Of a stretch of DNA of 19,061 nt, positions 1 through 6,996 are shown piece after piece; the stretch's first letter is position 1, and every line of letters begins with the position of its first letter. The stretch comes from Bifidobacterium breve (GTDB lineage Bacteria; Actinomycetota; Thermoleophilia; Miltoncostaeales; Miltoncostaeaceae), in NCBI GenBank assembly GCA_945876305.1, contig CAMCOB010000016.1:1-19061 (forward strand). Reading direction: 5' to 3'. Made by a program: the position numbers and the translations under genes. The notes under the pieces are model-generated. The model worked only from the letters and a program-made list of their open reading frames with translations, was not told where the DNA came from and did no database searches.

Positions 1-191
1 AGGTCGCCCGCCACGGCCGACCCGCCCATACCGCAGATCAGCACGTCCTTCACGGCATCAGATGGGAACGGGATCTCAAGGGCCTCGGCAGCGCTACGCG
101 CCTGATCGAACACGGCGACAGACGACGCGAGCCCATCAATGAGCCCCGCGCGGTCAACACCCAGTACCTCGGGAAGGTCCAGTTCCGACAT
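1..191 (-). CDS. Bifunctional phosphoglucose/phosphomannose isomerase, N-terminal part (runs off window)
   Basis: Only the first 63 codons are inside the window; the gene continues past base 1. The translation starts MSELDLPEVLGVDRAGLIDG and reaches DVLICGMGGSAVAGD near residues 48-62. That glycine-rich GMGGSAxAGD segment is the opening of a SIS sugar-isomerase domain and is typical of the archaeal/actinobacterial phosphoglucose/phosphomannose isomerase family. The family interconverts glucose-6-phosphate or mannose-6-phosphate with fructose-6-phosphate in the cytoplasm. The ATG at 191-189 follows a GGGGGA ribosome-binding site nine bases upstream. The neighbouring mannose-1-phosphate guanylyltransferase-like gene fits a mannose role: fructose-6-P to mannose-6-P to GDP-mannose. 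The catalytic C-terminal half is not visible, so a SIS-domain regulator is not excluded, but the motif and context make the isomerase much more likely. Confidence 0.8.
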   Translation of the reverse strand, partial: MSELDLPEVLGVDRAGLIDGLASSVAVFDQARSAAEALEIPFPSDAVKDVLICGMGGSAVAGD

Positions 192-213
192 CCTGATGAG
201 TCCCCCTGATCAC

Positions 214-231
214 GCCGGGAATAGCCCCGGC
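214..231 (-). terminator. Small hairpin between guanylyltransferase and isomerase genes
   Basis: GCCGGG (214-219) pairs perfectly with CCCGGC (226-231) around a 6-base loop, 17 bases after the stop of the upstream gene. No U-run follows on the minus strand. It may be a weak attenuator or processing site, or chance in GC-rich DNA. Confidence 0.25.
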
Positions 232-247
232 AATGCGGATCAGATTA

Positions 248-1321
248 TCAGCGGGCCTCGCTGTCCCCCGCCGTCGCCCCGCTGGCAATACTTGCCCCGC
301 CGAGTATCACTAGGCCGCCCGGGAACGTCGCATCGTCCCCTGCAACCACCATTCCGCTGATCACCGCACGGGGGCCCACGGTGACCCCTCTGCCAAGCAC
401 GGCACCGGTCACCCGGGCGCCCTCCCCCACCATGCTGCCGCCACCCACGATGGCGCCATCCACAACTGCACCCGATGCGATAACGGCGCCGGGGCCGATG
501 CACGAACCGGCACCAATCACCGCAGACGGGTCCACGGTGGCGGTGGCATCAACCCACGATGCGCCGGGAGAGGGGATAAAGCTCACCAGCCCCGCCAGCA
601 CATCGAGGTGGGCATCGCGGTACGAGGCCGGGGTGCCGATGTCGCGCCAGTAGCACTCCGACGCCAGGGCCCCAACCGCGTTGCGGGCGGCCAGCAGCGG
701 AAAGGTGTCGCGCTCAATCGACACCTGCACACCCTTCGGGATGGCGTCGCGGGCTGCGGCCGACAGCACGTAGGTACCGGCGTTGATGCGATAGGGCTCG
801 CCGGGAATCAGCTCATCTGCCGTCGGCTTCTCCACGAACTCGATCACCCGGCCATCGACATCGGTACGCACCAGACCAAATGCACTCGGGTCCTCGACCG
901 GGGTGAGGGCGATCGTGGCGTCTGCCCCCAGACCACGGTGGTGCGCAACGAGCGCGGCCAGATCGACGTCGGTGAGGATGTCGCCATTCAGCACAAATAC
1001 ATCGCCCTCGTGCAGCAGCGACTCGGCGTTAGCGATGGCTCCGGCGGTGCCGAGTGGCTCCGGGTCAACCACGTACCCCATCATGAGCCCGCGGGATGAC
1101 CCATCGCCGAAGTACTCCTCGATCTCCTTGGGCCGGTAGCCGCACGAGAACACGATGGTGGTCACTCCTGCGCGCGCAAGGTGATCCACCTGACGCTCGA
1201 CAAACGGCAGGTCGAGCAACGGGAGCATGGGCTTCGGCCGGGTGTCGGTGAGGGGGCGCATGCGTGTGCCCTGACCGCCCACGAGGATGACGGCCTGATC
1301 CACCACTGCAATCCCGCTCAC
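248..1321 (-). CDS. Sugar-phosphate nucleotidyltransferase, probable mannose-1-phosphate guanylyltransferase
   Basis: A 357-residue cytoplasmic enzyme predicted to make GDP-mannose from mannose-1-phosphate and GTP. The nucleotide-binding signature GGQGTRMRPLT is at residues 15-25, with the KPM lysine just after it. The metal-binding NGD is at 112-114, FVEKP at 162-166, NAGTY at 180-184 and WRDIGTP at 225-231. From about residue 258 to 345 there is a run of hexapeptide-like repeats (IGAGSCIGPGAVIASGA and similar), a left-handed beta-helix tail. Length and motif layout resemble the mycobacterial GDP-mannose pyrophosphorylase (about 359 residues, called ManB or ManC), from memory of that family. 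The GTG start at 1321 overlaps the UDP-glucose dehydrogenase stop as GTGA, implying translational coupling. Glucose-1-phosphate thymidylyl- or uridylyltransferase remains possible, but the adjoining isomerase gene favours mannose. Confidence 0.8.
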   Translation of the reverse strand: MSGIAVVDQAVILVGGQGTRMRPLTDTRPKPMLPLLDLPFVERQVDHLARAGVTTIVFSCGYRPKEIEEYFGDGSSRGLMMGYVVDPEPLGTAGAIANAESLLHEGDVFVLNGDILTDVDLAALVAHHRGLGADATIALTPVEDPSAFGLVRTDVDGRVIEFVEKPTADELIPGEPYRINAGTYVLSAAARDAIPKGVQVSIERDTFPLLAARNAVGALASECYWRDIGTPASYRDAHLDVLAGLVSFIPSPGASWVDATATVDPSAVIGAGSCIGPGAVIASGAVVDGAIVGGGSMVGEGARVTGAVLGRGVTVGPRAVISGMVVAGDDATFPGGLVILGGASIASGATAGDSEAR

Positions 1322-2622
1322 GACGGAATCACCCGTCCGATGCCCTCGTACGCGAATCCGGCGGCCACCATGGTTGCCGGATCAAGGGCGTTTCGGCCGT
1401 CAACCAGCACGTCGCCGCGCATGAGCGACCGCACCCGTGCCCAGTCGAGCGCGAGGATCTCGGGCCACTCGGTCACCAGCACTACGGCATCGGCGCCGCG
1501 CACACAGGCCTCAGCGTCTTCGTAGAGATCCACCGCATGCAGGCGGGCGCGCGCAGCCTCAATGGCGACCGGGTCATATCCCCGCACCGTTGCTCCCTCG
1601 GCCAGCAGTCGACCAGCCAGAACGGCGCTGGATGCCTCGCGCATGTCGTCGGTCCCCGGCTTGAATGCCAGCCCGAGCAGTGCCACCACGCGGCCCTCCA
1701 ACGGCCCGAGGTGGCGCCTCAGTTTGCCGATCACGCGGCGCTTCTGCAGTTCGTTTACCTCGATCACCGAGGTGAGCAACTGGAAGTGGTAGCCGCTGTT
1801 TCCCGCGAGTTGCTTAAGGGCGCTTACGTCTTTAGGAAAACAGCTACCACCGAATCCCACTCCTGCCGACAGAAACTGGGGGCCGATGCGGGGGTCGAGT
1901 CCCATTCCCTGGGCCACCTCGGTGACGTCGGCGCCCACCTCTTCGCACACGTTGGCGATCTCGTTGATGAAGGAGATCTTCGTGGCGAGAAACGCGTTGC
2001 TGGCGTACTTGATCATCTCGGCGGTCGGCACGGAGGTACGCAGTACCGGTGCGCCGAGTGGCTCGTAGAGGGCCGCCACGCGGTCGCCATCGCCCGGGCG
2101 GAAGTCGCCCACCACCACGCGGTCCGGGTCGAGGAAGTCGGCGATTGCCACCCCCTCCTTGAGGAACTCCGGGTTGGAGCAGTAGCCCACATGCGCCAGT
2201 CCGCGCTTGTCCATCTCCATGCGCACGCGCTCTCCAGTGCCCACCGGCACCGTGCTCTTCATCACCAGCACGTGGTCGCCGGTGCCGCCCACGGCCTCGA
2301 TCTCGTCGAGCACCGTCATCACGCGCGACAGGTCGGCATCACCCGAGTGCGTGGGTGGTGTGTCAACGGCGATGAACACAATCTCTGATGCCGCGAGCAT
2401 CTGCGCCAGATCAAGCGTGGCGGTCAGGCGCTCCCGGTGCTCAGCCATCAGCTGGGCCAGGCCGTCCTCGTGAATTGGAGGCTCCCCAGCCTCGATCATG
2501 CGGACCTTTTCGGGGTCGATGTCGCGAAGCGTCACCGAGTGGCCGAGCGACGCCAGGCAGGCCCCCGTCACGAGCCCGACGTATCCGGCCCCGATCACCC
2601 CGATACGCGACAGACCGCTCAC
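1318..2622 (-). CDS. UDP-glucose 6-dehydrogenase
   Basis: A 434-residue cytoplasmic enzyme that oxidises UDP-glucose to UDP-glucuronate with two NAD+. The Rossmann motif GAGYVG is at residues 11-16 and an acidic DID at 34-36 closes the second strand, as in NAD-dependent enzymes. AVDTPP (85-90), STVPVGTG (123-130), NPEFLKEG (150-157), KYASNAFLATK with Lys205, and the catalytic GFGGSCFPKD with Cys261 are all present. The C-terminal UDP-binding half contains GLAFKPGTDDMRES-like sequence. Length is normal for the family. The reading frame is open further upstream, but the true start is the GTG at 2622: it overlaps the LCP stop as GTGA and places the Rossmann fold at the N-terminus. GDP-mannose dehydrogenase shares the fold, but the sequence reads as the UDP-glucose type. 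The product likely feeds an acidic surface polymer. Confidence 0.9.
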   Translation of the reverse strand: MSGLSRIGVIGAGYVGLVTGACLASLGHSVTLRDIDPEKVRMIEAGEPPIHEDGLAQLMAEHRERLTATLDLAQMLAASEIVFIAVDTPPTHSGDADLSRVMTVLDEIEAVGGTGDHVLVMKSTVPVGTGERVRMEMDKRGLAHVGYCSNPEFLKEGVAIADFLDPDRVVVGDFRPGDGDRVAALYEPLGAPVLRTSVPTAEMIKYASNAFLATKISFINEIANVCEEVGADVTEVAQGMGLDPRIGPQFLSAGVGFGGSCFPKDVSALKQLAGNSGYHFQLLTSVIEVNELQKRRVIGKLRRHLGPLEGRVVALLGLAFKPGTDDMREASSAVLAGRLLAEGATVRGYDPVAIEAARARLHAVDLYEDAEACVRGADAVVLVTEWPEILALDWARVRSLMRGDVLVDGRNALDPATMVAAGFAYEGIGRVIPS

Positions 2623-4532
2623 GGCGTGTACGCGTCCTGCTCCATGGAAATCGATGTTGACGTCTGCCCCTTGGGCAGATTGGCCCGGCCCAGCGGACGC
2701 GCCGACTTCGCGATGGCGTACATGGTCTCGGGCGACAGTTGGTAGTCGAGCGTGTTGGAAATCCAGTAGGTCATGCCGTCCTTCTGCCAGGCAAGGCGCA
2801 TGAGGTTCTTGCCGTCGTAGAACGTGGAGTACTCGCGGCCGCCGCTGTTCACCACGCCGGTGCGTCCATCGAGCAGCGGCGGGTCGGCCCAGTCGAGGAT
2901 CTGGTAGCCCCAGTACGTGCCGGAGGGCACCCGGAACACCATTTTGAGCGCCTGGGGCCCCTGCCCGCCCGTGTTTACCCGGTAGGAGCGCACAATCCTG
3001 AGGGACGAGCCGCTCGGCACCCGCAGCGGCACCATCACCTTCAGGCCGGTGGCCTTCTGCACGCGCGCAAGCAGGGGCACGAGCGAGGTGGTCCACACCA
3101 CATTGGCCTGTGGCCGGGCAGCCTTGGCCTTTGACGGCTTGACCGCCGTTGCCAGGCTGCCGTCATACGACTCACCGAGCACCACCCGCAGATCAACGTC
3201 CTTCGACTGCTCCGACTTCGGCAGGGCCCCGATGTTGGTCTTCGGGCCAAACAACTTGGAGATCGCCTGGGCGGCATCGCGCTGGCCATCGGCGTACTGC
3301 ACGATGGTCCCCGACTTGCCAAATGCCTCGGCGTTTCCGCCGCTCGTGGCATTCCAGCCCTTGTCGCGCAGTTGCTGCGCGGCGTCCTCGGCCGACAGCA
3401 GCGCTCCATTGCCATTCAGCACGTCAACCGCCACGTCGTTCGGGCTCACGACAGCCGCGCCGGTGCCCTGAGTGAATGACGGATGGAGCCACTGGTCCAC
3501 CTTCAACGACACCTCAGAGGCCGGGGCCTCGACGACAGACGCCCCACCGCGCATGGCGAGGTTCCCAGTAAGGGCCGCACGGGCAATGCGGTCCTTGTCG
3601 GTGGTGATCGCCTGTTCCATGATGCCCAGCAGCACCGGCACTGACTTGATGTTGGTGGTGATGTTGCGGGCGAAAATGCCGGCGTACGAAGGGATCTCCG
3701 GCAGGTTGCCAAACCGGTTGGTCTGCCGCTTGAGCTCTGAGAGAAATGCCTGCTGACGCGCGATGCGGGCGAAGTCCGAGTCGGTGTGGCGGTAGCGCAC
3801 GTACGACAGTGCGTCCTTGCCGTTCATCCTCTGGTACCCGGGCTTCAGGTCGATCTCTGAGTACGAACCCGCCGCGCCCGGGGTGTTCTTGTTGAAGTAC
3901 TTGCGGTCCACGTCGAGGTACACGCCACCCACCTGATCAACCAACTTCACGAACCCGTTGAAGTCGATGTTCACGAAGTAGTTGATGGGTTGGCCCGTAA
4001 GCGCCTTGATCGTCTCGATGGCCTTCGCGGGGCCACCGAGGGCGAACGACGCGTTGATCTTGTTCATGCCGTGGCCTGGAATATTCACGTAGAGATCGCG
4101 TGGGAACGAGAGCATCGAGATGAAGCCCTGGTCGTTGTCCATGCGGATGAGGATGATCGAGTCGGCGCGCCCCGGGTCGCCAGAGCCCCGCTGGCCGGCG
4201 CGCTTGTCAGAGCCCAGAAGCAGGATGTTGATGGGTGCGCCAGGCAGCTGTGCGTCAACGGCCTTCTCGGCCTGGAGCACGTCGGGAGTGTTGGGGCTCG
4301 CCTCGGTCAGGGTGTTGTCGAGCAGCTGGATGCTGGCCACGGCCAGCCCCCCACCCACGCCCACGATCAGCAGCGCGACCCACATGGCAAACCACGGCCA
4401 GCGGCGGCGGCGGCGCGGAACCCTGTACCACGCCGACTTCTTCGTGACGGGCGCGGCGTCGCTGTCGTCGCCCGAGGCCAGGACCTCAGCGATCTCGTCG
4501 TCATCGGGATGTGGCGGCAGCTCGTCACTCAT
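2619..4532 (-). CDS. LytR-CpsA-Psr (LCP) family cell-wall glycopolymer ligase with LytR_C and an extra C-terminal domain
   Basis: A 637-residue type II membrane protein. Residues 1-45 are acidic then strongly basic (RRRRR) and cytoplasmic; one membrane helix spans about 47-70. The LCP catalytic domain is at about 99-270, with NILLLGSDKR, GRADSIILIR (121-130), SFPRDLYVNIPG (142-153), and YVRYRHTDSDFARIARQQ carrying the conserved arginines. LCP proteins move lipid-carrier-linked glycopolymers to peptidoglycan outside the membrane. A LytR_C domain follows at about 363-455 (VAVDVLNGNG...GWNA). A basic linker then leads to a further region of about 160 residues (476-637) ending in YWISNTLDYQLSPETM. 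This looks like a small DUF4367-like domain, which is inference. The start is supported by GGGGAGG seven bases upstream. The ATG overlaps the peptidase stop as ATGA, and the stop overlaps the next gene as GTGA. Confidence 0.9.
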   Translation of the reverse strand: MSDELPPHPDDDEIAEVLASGDDSDAAPVTKKSAWYRVPRRRRRWPWFAMWVALLIVGVGGGLAVASIQLLDNTLTEASPNTPDVLQAEKAVDAQLPGAPINILLLGSDKRAGQRGSGDPGRADSIILIRMDNDQGFISMLSFPRDLYVNIPGHGMNKINASFALGGPAKAIETIKALTGQPINYFVNIDFNGFVKLVDQVGGVYLDVDRKYFNKNTPGAAGSYSEIDLKPGYQRMNGKDALSYVRYRHTDSDFARIARQQAFLSELKRQTNRFGNLPEIPSYAGIFARNITTNIKSVPVLLGIMEQAITTDKDRIARAALTGNLAMRGGASVVEAPASEVSLKVDQWLHPSFTQGTGAAVVSPNDVAVDVLNGNGALLSAEDAAQQLRDKGWNATSGGNAEAFGKSGTIVQYADGQRDAAQAISKLFGPKTNIGALPKSEQSKDVDLRVVLGESYDGSLATAVKPSKAKAARPQANVVWTTSLVPLLARVQKATGLKVMVPLRVPSGSSLRIVRSYRVNTGGQGPQALKMVFRVPSGTYWGYQILDWADPPLLDGRTGVVNSGGREYSTFYDGKNLMRLAWQKDGMTYWISNTLDYQLSPETMYAIAKSARPLGRANLPKGQTSTSISMEQDAYTP

Positions 4533-5656
4533 GCGAGTGCCTCCCCGCCGCGATGGGCTTCCATGAGGGGTGCCAAGGCACCCGAGGCCCGCGCGAAGTC
4601 CACCAATGCGCGTCGGTAGATCGCAAGGCTCGGCAGGTCCACGTGCTCATCGGGGCCGTGGTGACCGGCACCTCTTGGCCCGAACTCAACGGCGGGCACG
4701 CCCACCTCAAGAAAGGCAACGGCGTCTGAGGCCCCATTGCGCCCCACCGACGTTGTGCAGTCGTCATACGACGACGCCGCGCCGATGAGCGCCGTCACCA
4801 GCGGGTGGTCGGGGTCGGTGTCGGCGGGCGGACGGGCGATGGACACCTGAACGCGGGCGGGGCCGGCATCGCGCACCTGACGCAGAATCTCCTCGGGATC
4901 CTGCCCGGGCAGGTACCTGATGTCGACGTCGATGCGACAGGCATCGGGCACCTTGTTCACCGCGTCACCACCTGAAATGCGCCCCAGGTTCACGGACGGG
5001 CGTGCGAACAGCGGTGTTGACGCATTGGTGAAGGGCAGCGACTCGATGCGGCGGTACAGCTCAAGCGCGCGCAATACGGCGTTGTCGCCGAGCCATGGGG
5101 TGGAGCCATGCGCGGCACGGCCCTCCACATCGATCTCGAGAATGAGTACGCCCTTCGCCTGCACGCCCACCTGCATATCGGTTGGCTCGCCGCAGATCAC
5201 CATGTCAGCGCGCAGGCCATCAGCCACCAGCATCTCTGATGCATTGCGGCCGGGATTGGCGCGCTCCTCGTCGGGCACCATCACGAACTCGACGGTGGCA
5301 CCTTCGGGCGGTCGGTCGTGCAGATCGCATACGGCCAGCATCATCGCCCCGAGCGCGCCCTTCATGTCGTATGCGCCGCGACCGAACAACCGGTCGCCGT
5401 CGATGCGCGGCAGAAACTGGTCGGGGCGCCCGGGCACGACGTCGAGGTGCCCATGGAAGATGATCTTCACCGGGCCGTTCCCGGCACGGGCGATGAGCAC
5501 CTCGCGGTCCTCATAGGTGCGCCGGGTCACGTCGGCACCCCGACCCTCCAGCCACCCCGACACAAAGTCGGTGGCCACCGCCAGACCTGCGGCATCGGAG
5601 GTGTCGTGGGCGATCAGACGCTCGGCGAGACGGGCCTCTTCCACGTCATCCAGCAT
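4529..5656 (-). CDS. M20 family metallopeptidase (ArgE/DapE/CPG2-like)
   Basis: A 375-residue cytoplasmic zinc hydrolase of the M20 family, which includes acetylornithine deacetylase, succinyl-diaminopimelate desuccinylase and carboxypeptidase G2. The metal ligands are in place: HGHLDVVPG (His70, with Asp72), RGAYDMKG (Asp97), PDEE (catalytic Glu130 and ligand Glu131), GEPTD (Glu157), and the C-terminal GAGHHGPDEHVD histidine. The dimerisation domain sits between, around AAHGSTPWLGDNA. The ATG is preceded by GGGGGAGG with eight bases of spacing. It lies 42 bases after the MFS stop and overlaps the LCP start by four bases. Substrate cannot be set from sequence. DapE activity would supply diaminopimelate for peptidoglycan and fits a wall operon, but ArgE or a peptidase role is equally compatible. 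Confidence 0.85.
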   Translation of the reverse strand: MLDDVEEARLAERLIAHDTSDAAGLAVATDFVSGWLEGRGADVTRRTYEDREVLIARAGNGPVKIIFHGHLDVVPGRPDQFLPRIDGDRLFGRGAYDMKGALGAMMLAVCDLHDRPPEGATVEFVMVPDEERANPGRNASEMLVADGLRADMVICGEPTDMQVGVQAKGVLILEIDVEGRAAHGSTPWLGDNAVLRALELYRRIESLPFTNASTPLFARPSVNLGRISGGDAVNKVPDACRIDVDIRYLPGQDPEEILRQVRDAGPARVQVSIARPPADTDPDHPLVTALIGAASSYDDCTTSVGRNGASDAVAFLEVGVPAVEFGPRGAGHHGPDEHVDLPSLAIYRRALVDFARASGALAPLMEAHRGGEALA

Positions 5657-5698
5657 ACCCGAGGCCTCCCCCGACCCCGGATCAACACGTTCCGCCCC

Positions 5699-6937
5699 TC
5701 AGTTGCGGATGGTGCGAATATCCCTATCGATCTCGGGAACAGGGTTGAACAGGGTCCATGCTCCCCAGCCCACGAGGCAGAGTGTGGCAACTCCCAGGCT
5801 CCAGCCGATACCGATGCGCTGGGCAATCCACCCGAATACCACCGATCCGACGGCAATCGGTGCGATGACCGACAGTTGATAGAAGCCGAGCATGCGCCCA
5901 AGAAGCTCGCTTGGCGACGACATCTGAATGGCGGCGTTGGTGAGGGTGGGCAGCCATATCCAGAAGCCCCCGGCCACCACCATGCCGGCGATGGTGAGCC
6001 CGAGCCATGGCGAAACCGCAACAACGCCCAGCGCCAACCCAAACCCCAATGTCGCCACGGAAATTGAGATGTGGCGCGGCAGGCCACGCCCCGACAGGGT
6101 GGTAAGCGCCCATGCACCCATCAGGGCCCCTGTGCCCATTGCGCCGAGCAACAGGCCGAGCGCCACCGGCCCCCCGCCCACACGCTGCACCACGACCGGC
6201 GCCAATTCCTGCACCGGACCCGCAAACAACATGAACACCGACATGCCCACAAGCAGGCGCCGTGCGGCGCGGTCGTGCACCACATACGACACCGCAGCAC
6301 GCAGGCGCTTGGGCACGCGCGAGCCCTGATTGAGCCGGGGGATCAGCGCAAGCGCGATCACCAGGGCCAGGAATGACACGGCGTTCAGCAAGAAGCACCA
6401 CGCCGCCCCGGCAAAGGCGAGCACAACCCCGCCGATCATCGGCCCCACCATGCGGGCCACGTTAATTCCCACCGCATTCAGTGCAACGGCGTCCTGCAAC
6501 CGCCCCACGGGCACCAGTGCAGGCACCAGCGCCAGCACCGAGGGAAGCCCGAATGCGAACCCGATGCCGATGACAATGGTGGCCGCGAAGATCACCGGCA
6601 CCGTGATGTGGCCCGTCCAGAAGAGGATGGCCAGCACCAGAGCACCCAGCGCCTGCACCAGGAACGTGATGATGCCCACCGCCCGCCAGTCGTGGCGATC
6701 GGCGATCTTGCCGCCCCATGTGGAGAACAGCAGGGCGGGCGCCCGATACGCCAGTGCAAGCGCGCCCACCACCACAGCGCTACCGGTGAGTTCCCACACC
6801 AGCCAACCAGCCGCCACGGCCTGCAGCCACGTGCCGCCATTGCTGGCCACGCTCGCGAACCACACTCGGCGGAATGCCGGTATGCGCAGGACTGAAGGAA
6901 TGCCGATGCCCATGCCGTGATCGTAAGCGGCCGCCAT
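5699..6937 (-). CDS. MFS transporter, EntS/MFS_3-like exporter
   Basis: About 412 residues, mostly hydrophobic, with roughly 12 membrane helices, so an integral inner-membrane transporter. The opening IPAFRRVWFASVASNGGTWLQ and the GGKIADRHDWR loop between helices 2 and 3 match the MFS_3 branch that includes the enterobactin exporter EntS. That branch exports small molecules by proton antiport; the substrate here is unknown. The frame is open to 7018, but that start would cross into the divergent gene's leader. I chose the ATG at 6937; the ATG at 6913 (MGIGIPSVLR) is also good. Neither has a clear Shine-Dalgarno sequence, so the start is uncertain. A TTGACT at 6978-6973 on this strand is -35-like, but no convincing -10 follows at 17 bases. 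The gene is divergent from the secreted-protein gene and is first in the series leading to the wall genes. Confidence 0.85.
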   Translation of the reverse strand: MAAAYDHGMGIGIPSVLRIPAFRRVWFASVASNGGTWLQAVAAGWLVWELTGSAVVVGALALAYRAPALLFSTWGGKIADRHDWRAVGIITFLVQALGALVLAILFWTGHITVPVIFAATIVIGIGFAFGLPSVLALVPALVPVGRLQDAVALNAVGINVARMVGPMIGGVVLAFAGAAWCFLLNAVSFLALVIALALIPRLNQGSRVPKRLRAAVSYVVHDRAARRLLVGMSVFMLFAGPVQELAPVVVQRVGGGPVALGLLLGAMGTGALMGAWALTTLSGRGLPRHISISVATLGFGLALGVVAVSPWLGLTIAGMVVAGGFWIWLPTLTNAAIQMSSPSELLGRMLGFYQLSVIAPIAVGSVVFGWIAQRIGIGWSLGVATLCLVGWGAWTLFNPVPEIDRDIRTIRN

Positions 6938-6984
6938 CAGACGGTGGTGTGTTTTTGTGACACTCTGCACATAGTCAACCCCCA

Positions 6985-6990
6985 AGGGAG
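6985..6990 (+). promoter_or_regulatory. Ribosome-binding site that points to an ATC start
   Basis: AGGGAG, within AAGGGAG, is the only Shine-Dalgarno-like site before the plus-strand gene. It abuts an out-of-frame GTG at 6990, too close to serve it. It lies six bases before the in-frame ATC at 6997, a normal spacing. Confidence 0.5.
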
Positions 6991-6996
6991 TGCGCC

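Noticed and set aside
6938..6996. Divergent promoter pair between the MFS gene and the secreted-protein gene
   Set aside because: There is a -35-like TTGACT on the minus strand and a CATAGT on the plus strand, but neither has a partner box at proper spacing, so no promoter is claimed.
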